In this document: positions 43,504 through 50,848 of the stretch, piece by piece
Layout of the letters: the number at the start of each line of letters is the position of its first letter
Numbering within the stretch: the first letter of the stretch is position 1
NCBI RefSeq assembly: GCF_963664915.1
Contig: NZ_OY761810.1
Coordinates: 1,068,661 to 1,132,660, forward strand
Direction of reading: 5' to 3'
Length of the DNA stretch: 64,000 nt
Source: an uncultured Caproiciproducens sp.
Lineage (GTDB): Bacteria; Bacillota; Clostridia; Oscillospirales; Acutalibacteraceae
Notes under the pieces: generated by a model
What the model was told of the DNA's origin: nothing
Databases searched by the model: none
The model's input: only the letters and a program-made list of their open reading frames with translations
Program-made: the position numbers and the translations under genes

Positions 43504-43541
43504 TTGACAAATTTGTGCATTTATGGTTTAGTACATAAACC
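43504..43541 (+). promoter_or_regulatory. Promoter of marR overlapped by operator 2
   Basis: TTGACA at 43504-43509 and a 17-base spacer lead into TTTAGT. The inverted repeat GGTTTA-GTACA-TAAACC (43525-43541) covers the -10, so its occupant should repress. Confidence 0.7.
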
Positions 43542-43626
43542 TTATTTTAAACTCTGTCCGGTATATTGTAATGTGAGCTGTTTTATGGCATAATAAAAAA
43601 AGAATACGAAGCGGGGTGTTCTTACC

Positions 43627-44112
43627 ATGGCAATTCAGGATCAGCGCGAGGATTTGGACCGGTTGTACCGCGAGCTGAATGCGCGTGCGGATAAGCTTTA
43701 TAAATTTGTGCTGTTATACAACGACTATATACATACTCAGCGCGATTACGGCACCGGGCAGGAAATTGGAATGATTGAAGTCCATACCCTCACCTATATT
43801 GAGGAAAATCCGGGAACCACCATTACCGAACTTGCCAAAGACTGGAATAAAACCAAAGGCGCGATTTCCCAGACCGTGAAAAAACTGGTGGAAAGCGGTC
43901 TGGTTACCCGTAAAATGAAGGAAAACAACTCAAAGACCGTGCTGCTTTATGCCACCGAGGAAGGTGCGCGCCTTTCTATTGCGCATAAAATGTATGATTT
44001 GGTCGACATCGCCCAAACCACCGAAGAACTGATGATGAAATGCACCTCGGAGGAGATCGATACTTTTTACAAGGTAATTGATGTTTACATCACACTATTT
44101 AAACATGATTAA
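43627..44112 (+). CDS. MarR-family regulator
   Basis: A 161-residue winged-helix protein. Helices at both ends form the dimer (residues 5-45 and 130-160). The DNA-binding part is TITELAKDWNKTKGAISQTVKKLVESGLVTRK near 75-107, followed by the beta wing with KTVLLYATEEG. GGGGTG precedes ATG 43627. It is divergent from patB; the two matching palindromes in the gap make it the likely regulator of patB and itself. The ligand is unknown. Confidence 0.9.
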   Translation: MAIQDQREDLDRLYRELNARADKLYKFVLLYNDYIHTQRDYGTGQEIGMIEVHTLTYIEENPGTTITELAKDWNKTKGAISQTVKKLVESGLVTRKMKENNSKTVLLYATEEGARLSIAHKMYDLVDIAQTTEELMMKCTSEEIDTFYKVIDVYITLFKHD

Positions 44113-44211
44113 CCCGCTTTTTATTTTGCGGTACTTGAATGAAGTGATACAGGGTGCTATAATCTAAGTGAATAATCGGTTTGGAAAATCTGTACGGCTG
44201 GAGTGATTGTG

Positions 44212-44531
44212 ATGACGGTGATTGACAGGTATTTTGCCCTGTTGGATTTGGCGGTAGTCAGCGAAGGTAGTTTGACTAAGCTCGCTGATCTGTTTTTCGA
44301 AGATGCCGTTCTTCAGGTAAGCGGTTACGACGCAATACAGGGACGCGAAAAAATTCAGTGATGAAACACGTCTGGAAAATCAGTCAGGACGGCAGCAGCT
44401 ATCAGGTACCGTGGGCGGCTTCCTGTATCGGCAAAACCGGGGACGTTTATGCCCTAGAAGGAATTGACCGCACTGAACTTGACGATCACGATCATATTTT
44501 GAAATTGAAAATACAATTCGGCAGGTTATGA
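44212..44531 (+). pseudogene. Broken SnoaL/NTF2-like gene
   Basis: Two short frames join in a TGATGA overlap: 44212-44361 (49 codons, MTVIDRYFALLDLAVVSEG... GREKIQ) and 44361-44531 (56 codons, MKHVWKISQDG... IQFGRL). The first resembles the start of an NTF2-fold SnoaL-like protein (RYFALLD, LFFEDAVLQV) and the second its C-terminal strands. A normal member has about 130 residues; roughly 25 middle residues are missing at the junction. A deletion with frame change is the simplest reading, though two tiny real genes cannot be excluded. Confidence 0.55.
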
Positions 44532-44556
44532 GGATTCAATATTATAAACCAATGAA

Positions 44557-44587
44557 AAACCGTACAAACTAACTGTTTGTACGGTTT
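44557..44587 (-). terminator. Terminator of the first degV gene
   Basis: A perfect 13-bp stem AAACCGTACAAAC/GTTTGTACGGTTT followed on the minus strand by TTTTT; 44 bases past the degV stop. Confidence 0.85.
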
Positions 44588-44630
44588 ATATTTTACAGAT
44601 ATTGGGTGCTTTTTATGCTGTGACATGGAA

Positions 44631-45470
44631 TTAAAAACCCACAAGAAATCCGCCGTTTTCCGTGTAGTAGCTTGTCAGACCTCTGGTTTGCAGAATCGTA
44701 ATTTTTGTGGTCAGACAGACATGCGCAATCAGTTCTTTCAAGCGCTGCGCCCCCTTGGGATTATTGCAGTGACTGATGACAACAGGCTGTCCGGCCATAT
44801 TTTTCAGCTTGTTCATGATTTCCACGATCTGAAGGATGGCGCGTTCCTCGCCCCGGGGTTTTTGCAGAACCTTGATTTCGCCCTGTGGTGTATTGGAGGC
44901 GACGGCGCGGATTCCGAGGGAAGTGGCTAAGATTCCCGCTACACGCGACATGCGCCCCGCCTTGATTAAATTATCATAGGAACCCAGTGCAAACAGCAGA
45001 AACAGGCCGCGAGAATATGATTCCGTCTGCTTTGCGACCGCGTCAAAATCCTGTCCGTCGGAAATCAATTCCTCCGCTTTTCGAAGGATCAGCACAAGTC
45101 CGCCGGCCGTGGAATGGGAGTCGATCACATGAATCCTTTTTTCGGGGTATTCTTCCAGAACCATATCCTTTGCGACAAGCGCACTGTTGTAAGTGCCGCT
45201 CAGCGCGCTTGTCATAGTTACCACAATGGTGCAGTCACTCTTCCTAAATTCGCGTGCCCACTCTTCCGGGGAAGGGCACGCCGAAGAAGAAGGACCTTTG
45301 TAGTTCTTCATTTGTGCTAGCATGGTATTCACGTTCAGCGAATCGTTGTCAACATACTCGGTATTGCCGACAATCAGTTTGAGGGGTACGGTTGCAAAGT
45401 GCAGGTTCGAGCCCTGAAATGCGTTTGCCGGTAAATCGCAGGAGCTGTCTGCAAGAATACTCCAAGTCAT
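44631..45470 (-). CDS. DegV family fatty-acid-binding protein (first copy)
   Basis: A 279-residue two-domain DegV protein. DegV (FakB) proteins hold a fatty acid for the kinase FakA; others have unknown ligands. The N-terminus WSILADSSCDLPANA, the ligand-loop TMTSALSGTYNSA with Ser and Thr near 85-98, DSHSTAGG near 117 and NLIKAGRMSRV are family marks. Sequence identity to the second DegV at 53.2 kb is clearly low. No fakA is nearby. It is read alone, divergent from the ywlG-like gene, with a perfect palindrome (45501-45521) just upstream. Confidence 0.9.
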   Translation of the reverse strand: MTWSILADSSCDLPANAFQGSNLHFATVPLKLIVGNTEYVDNDSLNVNTMLAQMKNYKGPSSSACPSPEEWAREFRKSDCTIVVTMTSALSGTYNSALVAKDMVLEEYPEKRIHVIDSHSTAGGLVLILRKAEELISDGQDFDAVAKQTESYSRGLFLLFALGSYDNLIKAGRMSRVAGILATSLGIRAVASNTPQGEIKVLQKPRGEERAILQIVEIMNKLKNMAGQPVVISHCNNPKGAQRLKELIAHVCLTTKITILQTRGLTSYYTENGGFLVGF

Positions 45471-45500
45471 AAAAGCACTTCCATATTCATCAGTTTTATA

Positions 45501-45521
45501 ATATGGTTTTTAAAACCATAT
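45501..45521. promoter_or_regulatory. Perfect palindrome upstream of degV
   Basis: Ten-base arms ATATGGTTTT/AAAACCATAT around one T, 31 bases before the degV start codon on the minus strand. It is a good repressor-operator candidate; the regulator is not known. Confidence 0.65.
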
Positions 45522-45624
45522 AGTTTAGTTCATAATATCATAATGACGTGCAATAATTAATACTTATGGGGAATTTAGAATATTTTCCCACGGACACAAT
45601 GATTGCAAAATACAAGTAATAAGA

Positions 45625-45657
45625 TTATAATATTTGTCAAAACTACAAATATTATAA
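45625..45657. promoter_or_regulatory. 13-bp inverted repeat before the ywlG-like gene
   Basis: Arms TTATAATATTTGT/ACAAATATTATAA are exact complements with a 7-base CAAAACT loop. The repeat ends just before GGAG of the gene, so it could be an operator or an mRNA hairpin that hides the ribosome site. The left arm contains TATAAT. Confidence 0.7.
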
Positions 45658-45672
45658 CTGGAGTTGAATTTT

Positions 45673-46224
45673 ATGTATGATGAAATTGCGGCGCAGGCGA
45701 AAACAATCGTCTGCGAACTGATAAAAGTAGCCGGTCTGACCGCGGGCAATATACTGGTAGTGGGATGTTCTTCAAGCGAGATCAGCGGGCATGATATCGG
45801 CTCGTCGTCAAGCGTCGAAATTGCAGACGCGGTATTCCACGCCATTTATCCCGTTTTGAAAGAGAAACAAATTTATTTGGCGGCACAGTGCTGTGAGCAT
45901 TTGAACCGCGCAATTATTATTGAAAAAGAGGTCGCGCAGCGGGACCGTCTGGAAATCGTCAATGTGGTTCCCCGCCCAAAGGCAGGCGGTTCCTTTGCCA
46001 CTGCGGCATACGCGAATTTTGAGCATCCCGCGGCGGTTGAGGAAGTCACCGCGCAGGCCGGAATCGACATCGGCGGCACACTCATCGGCATGCACCTTGC
46101 CAGGGTGGCCGTTCCGGTGCGTCTTTCGATTTGCAGAATCGGCGAAGCCAACGTGATTTGTGCCCGTACAAGGCCGAGATTTATCGGCGGAGACCGCGCG
46201 AACTACGACGAAAATCTGAAATAA
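45673..46224 (+). CDS. ywlG: TIGR01440 / YwlG family protein
   Basis: A 183-residue conserved protein of the TIGR01440 (DUF436) family, whose function is unknown. It contains ILVVGCSSSEISGHDIGSSSS near 30-50, QCCEHLNRA near 78, VPRPKAGGSFATAA near 100 and ARTRPRFIGGDRANY near the C-terminus, all typical. ATG 45673 is chosen; TTG 45664 is too close to GGAG. In Bacilli the gene sits near rpiB and glyA, which are not here. Downstream is a 58-residue orphan. Confidence 0.9.
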   Translation: MYDEIAAQAKTIVCELIKVAGLTAGNILVVGCSSSEISGHDIGSSSSVEIADAVFHAIYPVLKEKQIYLAAQCCEHLNRAIIIEKEVAQRDRLEIVNVVPRPKAGGSFATAAYANFEHPAAVEEVTAQAGIDIGGTLIGMHLARVAVPVRLSICRIGEANVICARTRPRFIGGDRANYDENLK

Positions 46225-46353
46225 ACACCGGATAATAGAGTCCGGCGTTGAAATCTGCACACTCGGTGAACTGATGGAGGTCGCGGAGCATATTAAGGAA
46301 ATAAATTCATAATTTTGTAAATTCTGTAAAAGCTATTCGCGGAGGTGAGTCCG

Positions 46354-46530
46354 ATGAAAGGCAAGTACAGCAGTTTATACGAGCTGATTGAAGAGGACAG
46401 CGAGGCCGGTGAATACTTTGACAACCTGCCCGAGTATGTGCAGGAATCCATCAGCGCGCGCGACGAGAACATCAATTCTTTTTCGAGCCTTCGCGACTAC
46501 GCTGAAAATCTTATGCGGGACGATGAATGA
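46354..46530 (+). CDS. Small acidic protein, unknown
   Basis: A 58-residue, strongly acidic protein starting at ATG 46354 with GGAGG eight bases upstream. Sequence MKGKYSSLYELIEEDSEAGEYF then NLPEYVQESISARDENINSFSSL suggests two helices. I do not recognise a family, but the good ribosome site, codon use like the neighbours and a terminator right after the stop support a real gene. Confidence 0.7.
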   Translation: MKGKYSSLYELIEEDSEAGEYFDNLPEYVQESISARDENINSFSSLRDYAENLMRDDE

Positions 46531-46540
46531 CAGAATGCCG

Positions 46541-46567
46541 GGCGGAGCGTTTACGCTCCGCCTTTTT
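46541..46567 (+). terminator. Terminator of ywlG and the small gene
   Basis: A perfect 9-bp stem GGCGGAGCG/CGCTCCGCC, TTTA loop, then TTTTT, 11 bases past the stop codon of the small protein. Confidence 0.92.
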
Positions 46568-46582
46568 CCTTAATATTGGCGT

Positions 46583-46611
46583 TTGACAATCCCGCTTTTG
46601 TGTGATAAACT
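46583..46611 (+). promoter_or_regulatory. Promoter of the methionine operon
   Basis: TTGACA, a 17-base spacer and TAAACT (46606-46611). It lies just before the T-box leader. Confidence 0.75.
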
Positions 46612-46624
46612 AGTAAAAATATAT

Positions 46625-46930
46625 TTTAAACACAGTGACGGAGAAAGTAACCCTTCCGAATGCACACAGAGAAGCTTCCGCGGTTTAGCCGCGCTGAAAG
46701 GAAGCTGGCGGGAAGCCGGGTGAAAATGGCTCCTGAGTGGCGCACCGAGGCTGTTGTTCAGTTTAGGCTGCGACGGGATTTCCCGTTAACGAAAGCGGGT
46801 ATAGGCGGTGCGCTGCACCGTAATACTTTTAGAGGTTCGTTCTGCAAGGGACGGACGAATTTGAAGTGGTAACACGGGATTGATAACCTCGTCTTCATAA
46901 GGCAATGCGCTTTTTGAAGACGGGGTTTTT
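46625..46930 (+). promoter_or_regulatory. T-box leader, methionine type
   Basis: Stem I elements AGTAACCC, ACAGAGAAGC, GCTGAAAGGAAGC and GGGTGAAAATGG lead to the T-box GTGGTAACACGG (46866-46877). The terminator has an 11-bp stem CCTCGTCTTCA/TGAAGACGGGG (46888-46925, one G-T pair) and then TTTTT. The bases in the specifier position read ATG (46726-46728), which fits tRNA-Met and the metF and metH genes downstream. Confidence 0.9.
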
Positions 46931-46960
46931 ATATTTCCGGCAGACTGAAAGGATAAAAAG

Positions 46961-47824
46961 ATGAAAATCAGCGAAATTTTGAACAGCGGAAAGGTAACGG
47001 TTTCCTGTGAACTGTTCCCTCCAAAAAAAGACGACGACATCGGTCGGGTGAAAGAAGTCGTACGCGGCATTTCCGCCCTCAAACCGGATTTTATGAGCGT
47101 CACCTACGGCGCGGGCGGCGGAACGTCTAAAAACACCACACGCATCGCGTCTGAAATACAGAACTGCGGGGTCACTGCGCTGGCGCACCTGACCTGTGTT
47201 TCTTCAACGAAAGAAGAGGTCGGGCAAATATTATCCGGCTTAAAAGAAAACAATATTGATAACATTCTTGCCCTGCGCGGGGACATCCCGCAGGATTCCG
47301 CTTTTCCGTGTGCGGGGCATTACCGCTTCGCCAGCGAACTGGTTGCGGAAATCAAGGAGCACGGCGGTTTCTGCGTCGGCGCGGCGTGCTATCCCGAAGG
47401 GCATGTTGAGTGCGCCCACAGGGAGGACGATATCGGTTACCTCAAGCAGAAGGTGGACAGCGGCTGTGACTTTTTAACAACGCAGATGTTTTTTGACAAC
47501 AATATTCTTTATCATTTTCTATACCGCATTCTGGCAAGGGGAATTCACATTCCAGTGGTGGCGGGCATCATGCCAGTGACCAACAGCGGGCAGATCAAGC
47601 GCATCTGCTCCCTTTCCGGCACGGAGCTGCCTCCGCGCTTCAAGGCGATTGTAGACAAATTCGCCGACAAGCCCGCCGCAATGAAACAGGCCGGAATTGC
47701 CTATGCGACCGAGCAGATCATCGACCTCATTTCAAACGGAGTGAATGCGATTCATATTTACACGATGAACAAGCCGGAAATCGCTGAAAAAATAATGGAT
47801 AATCTATCGGAGATTATAAGATGA
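46961..47824 (+). CDS. metF: Methylenetetrahydrofolate reductase
   Basis: FAD enzyme reducing methylene-THF to methyl-THF, the methyl donor for methionine synthase. The 287 residues form a single TIM barrel: SCELFPPKKDD at the start with the active Glu, FMSVTYGAGGGTSKN, ILALRGDIPQD near 105, and DFLTTQMFFDN near 170. AAAGGATAAAAAG precedes ATG 46961. It overlaps the next gene by four bases. First gene under the Met T-box. Confidence 0.96.
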   Translation: MKISEILNSGKVTVSCELFPPKKDDDIGRVKEVVRGISALKPDFMSVTYGAGGGTSKNTTRIASEIQNCGVTALAHLTCVSSTKEEVGQILSGLKENNIDNILALRGDIPQDSAFPCAGHYRFASELVAEIKEHGGFCVGAACYPEGHVECAHREDDIGYLKQKVDSGCDFLTTQMFFDNNILYHFLYRILARGIHIPVVAGIMPVTNSGQIKRICSLSGTELPPRFKAIVDKFADKPAAMKQAGIAYATEQIIDLISNGVNAIHIYTMNKPEIAEKIMDNLSEIIR

Positions 47825-48462
47825 TGAAAGAAACAGACGAAGTCCTGCGCTACCTTGGCTACCGTGGAAAACCCGCGGACGAGCGCACCCTGCAAAGCAT
47901 TGTATCCTGTATGCAGGATCTCAGGCGGATGGTCACTCCCCGCAGCCTCAGCCTTGCTTTGCCGGTCGACTTCGGCGAAGGCGCGGTTTGGCTGGGAAAG
48001 CTGAAAATTGAAAGCGTTGATCTCGGGCAGCATATCAGCGGCTGCGAGGAGGCGATGTTGTTCGCCGCGACACTCGGCGCACAGGCGGATTTTCTGTTGG
48101 AGCGCACCTCTAAAATCGACATGAGCCGCGCTGTGGTGATGCAGGCGTGTGCCGCCGCCCTGACGGAGAGCGTCTGCGACGGCTTTGAACAGAGGCTTTC
48201 TGCCGATGCGGCAAAACGCGGGCTTTTTTTAAGGCCGCGCTACAGTCCCGGTTACGGCGACTTTTCCATTCTGCATCAGCGCGATATTCTGGGCATTCTG
48301 CAATGCCAGAAAAAAATCGGCCTGACCATGACGGGTGACAGCATGCTTGTGCCGACAAAGTCCGTTACGGCGGTCATCGGATTGACCACGGAAAAGACAA
48401 GCTGTCACATCGCAAAATGTATGGGCTGTAAATCCGTTAACTGTCCGTTCAGAAAGGATTGA
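47821..48462 (+). CDS. Free-standing MetH reactivation-domain protein
   Basis: A 213-residue protein matching the vitamin-B12-dependent methionine synthase activation domain, normally the C-terminal part of MetH. It carries RPRYSPGYGDFSILHQ near 140 and SMLVPTKSVTAVIGL near 175, the SAM-binding features of the domain, then a C-terminal Cys set CHIAKCMGCKSVNCPF absent from E. coli MetH. It should help reductive remethylation of inactive cobalamin on the shortened MetH. It is tightly coupled to metF and 4 bp from metH. Confidence 0.92.
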   Translation: MMKETDEVLRYLGYRGKPADERTLQSIVSCMQDLRRMVTPRSLSLALPVDFGEGAVWLGKLKIESVDLGQHISGCEEAMLFAATLGAQADFLLERTSKIDMSRAVVMQACAAALTESVCDGFEQRLSADAAKRGLFLRPRYSPGYGDFSILHQRDILGILQCQKKIGLTMTGDSMLVPTKSVTAVIGLTTEKTSCHIAKCMGCKSVNCPFRKD

Positions 48463-48466
48463 AACA

Positions 48467-50824
48467 ATGAAGATACTGGAAGATCTGGGAAAACGCATGC
48501 TCTTTTTTGACGGGGGCATGGGCACTCTTTTACAGGAAAACGGCCTTGGGCCCGGCGAACTGCCGGAGCTGTGGAACCTGACCCGCCCAGAGCTGATTGA
48601 AGATATTCACAGGCGGTACCGCGCCGCCGGCGCGGACATCCTGAAAACGAACACCTTCGGCGCAAATCCGATTAAGCTTTCCGGCTGCGTCCACAGTACG
48701 GAGGAAATCGTCACCGCGGCGGTGGGGCTTGCCAAAAAAGCAGCCTCCGGCGCGCTGATTGCCATGGATATCGGTCCGACGGGCAAGCTGCTGAAACCGC
48801 TCGGCGACCTTGATTTTGAAGATGCCGTTTCCGCTTTTGCACAGGCCGCCGCCGCGGGGGAAAAAGCCGGTGCGGATTTCATTTTGATAGAAACCATGAG
48901 CGACACCTACGAATGTAAGGCCGCCGTTCTCGCGGCGAAAGAGAGCACCCGTCTGCCGGTTTTTGTGACGGTTGTCGTGGATGAACAGGGGAAATTACTG
49001 ACCGGAGGCGACATCGCTTCCACCGTCGCGGTTCTGGAAGGTCTGGGCGCGGACGCGGTCGGACTGAACTGCGGATTCGGCCCGGAGCTAATGAGAAAGC
49101 TGCTCCCGCAGATGACGGCGGTAAGTTCCGTACCAATCATCATCAACCCCAACGCGGGACTGCCGTACACGGTCGGTGATCAAACTGTTTTTGACGTAAA
49201 GCCGGAAGCATTCTCCGCCACCATGGAAGAAATCGCAAAAGAGGGCGCATGGATGGTGGGCGGATGCTGCGGCACAACGCCGGACTATATCGAAGCCGTC
49301 GTGCGGCGGTGCAAAAACATCCGGCCGCTTCCGATTGCGCCGAAAAACCGGACGGTGGTTTCTTCTTTTGCGAAAGCGGTTGTGTTCGGCGAAAAACCGG
49401 TCCTGATCGGCGAACGCATCAACCCGACGGGTAAATCAAAATTAAAACAGGCTCTGCGTGACAATGACATGGATTACCTGCTGAGAGAGGCAATTACCCA
49501 GCAGGAAAACGGCGCGCATATTCTCGACGTGAACGTCGGCTTGCCGGAAATTGACGAACCCGCCCTTCTGCGCCGCGCGGTTATCGAGATTCAGAGCGTG
49601 GCAGACCTTCCGCTTCAGCTTGACACCTCCGACCCGATTGCCATGGAAGGAGCCATGCGGATTTATAACGGGAAACCGCTCATTAATTCGGTAAACGGGA
49701 AAGCGGAATCCATGGAGGCGATTTTCCCGCTTGTAAAAAAATACGGCGGGGCCGTCATTGCGCTCACGCTGGACGAAACCGGTATTCCGGAAACGGCGCA
49801 GGGCAGGCTTGCGATTGCGGAAAAGATCGTGAAAACGGCGGCGGCGTACGGAATTGAGAAAAAGGACCTGATTTTCGATACGCTGGCTATGACCATCAGT
49901 GCGGGGCAGGAAAACGCGGCGGTCACACTGGAAGCCCTGCGCCTTATCCGCGACCGTCTGAGAATAAACACCTCGCTCGGCGTTTCCAATATTTCCTTCG
50001 GACTGCCCCAGCGGGAGCATATCAACGCCGCGTTTTTCACCATGGCGCTGCAAAACGGACTGAGCGCGGCCATCGTCAACCCCAATTCCACCGCGATGAT
50101 GGACGCTTACCATGCGTACTGTGCGCTGAGCGGAAAAGACGAGCAGTGCATGGCGTATATCGCCCGGTATTCCGGTCAAAAAACACAGGCTGTTTCCGGG
50201 GAACTGTCGCTTTTGGAGGCGGTGGCCAAAGGGCTGAAAGAGAGCGCGCGTTCGGCGGCGGTCAAGCTGCTTGAAACGGCCGAACCGCTTGAAATCATCA
50301 ATACTCAGATGATTCCCGCGCTGGATCAGGTGGGAAAGGATTTTGAGCAGGGCGTTTTGTTCCTTCCCCAGCTTTTGATGAGCGCGGAGGCCGCCAAATC
50401 TGCGTTTGAGGTCATTCGCGGCAAAATGACCGTCAACGGAGAGCACACAAAAAAAGAAAAAATCATTCTAGCGACCGTCAAAGGTGATATTCATGACATC
50501 GGCAAGAATATTGTAAAGGTTCTGTTGGAAAACTATAGCTATGACATGATAGATTTAGGGAAGGATGTGCCTCCCGAAAAGGTGGCGGAGGCAGCGGAGA
50601 AAGACGGCGTGAAGCTGGTCGGACTCAGTGCGCTGATGACGACCACCGTCGCCAACATGGCGGAAACCATCCGTTTGCTGAACGAGCGGGTGCCGGATTG
50701 CAAAGTGATGGTCGGCGGCGCCGTACTGACGCCGGAATATGCGAAGCAGATTCACGCCGATTCTTATTCAAAGGACGCCATGGGCGCGGTGCATTACGCA
50801 CAGAAGCTGTTCGGCGGGGAATAA
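48467..50824 (+). CDS. metH: Cobalamin-dependent methionine synthase lacking the activation domain
   Basis: Transfers methyl from methyl-THF through cobalamin to homocysteine. The 785 residues hold a homocysteine-binding domain with zinc ligands (LNCGFGPE near 205, GGCCGTTPDYI near 265), a pterin-binding barrel (INPTGKSKLKQAL near 305), a B12 cap (about 560-640) and a Rossmann B12 domain with DIHDIGKNIV near 675, whose His is the lower cobalt ligand. MetH with an activation domain is about 1200 residues; here that domain is the neighbouring gene. Last gene before a strong terminator. Confidence 0.96.
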   Translation: MKILEDLGKRMLFFDGGMGTLLQENGLGPGELPELWNLTRPELIEDIHRRYRAAGADILKTNTFGANPIKLSGCVHSTEEIVTAAVGLAKKAASGALIAMDIGPTGKLLKPLGDLDFEDAVSAFAQAAAAGEKAGADFILIETMSDTYECKAAVLAAKESTRLPVFVTVVVDEQGKLLTGGDIASTVAVLEGLGADAVGLNCGFGPELMRKLLPQMTAVSSVPIIINPNAGLPYTVGDQTVFDVKPEAFSATMEEIAKEGAWMVGGCCGTTPDYIEAVVRRCKNIRPLPIAPKNRTVVSSFAKAVVFGEKPVLIGERINPTGKSKLKQALRDNDMDYLLREAITQQENGAHILDVNVGLPEIDEPALLRRAVIEIQSVADLPLQLDTSDPIAMEGAMRIYNGKPLINSVNGKAESMEAIFPLVKKYGGAVIALTLDETGIPETAQGRLAIAEKIVKTAAAYGIEKKDLIFDTLAMTISAGQENAAVTLEALRLIRDRLRINTSLGVSNISFGLPQREHINAAFFTMALQNGLSAAIVNPNSTAMMDAYHAYCALSGKDEQCMAYIARYSGQKTQAVSGELSLLEAVAKGLKESARSAAVKLLETAEPLEIINTQMIPALDQVGKDFEQGVLFLPQLLMSAEAAKSAFEVIRGKMTVNGEHTKKEKIILATVKGDIHDIGKNIVKVLLENYSYDMIDLGKDVPPEKVAEAAEKDGVKLVGLSALMTTTVANMAETIRLLNERVPDCKVMVGGAVLTPEYAKQIHADSYSKDAMGAVHYAQKLFGGE

Positions 50825-50848
50825 TCCCCTCCGGACAGCTTCTTTTTT
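50802..50848 (+). terminator. Terminator overlapping the metH 3' end
   Basis: Outer arms AGAAGCTGTTCGG/CCGGACAGCTTCT (one G-T pair) enclose GGGGA/TCCCC and end in six T. The left arm lies inside the metH coding sequence, and the T-run reaches the stop codon of the convergent sdaAA. Confidence 0.85.

Noticed and set aside
49442-50446. 334-codon open frame on the minus strand inside metH
   Set aside because: Antisense shadow; the plus-strand frame carries all MetH motifs.
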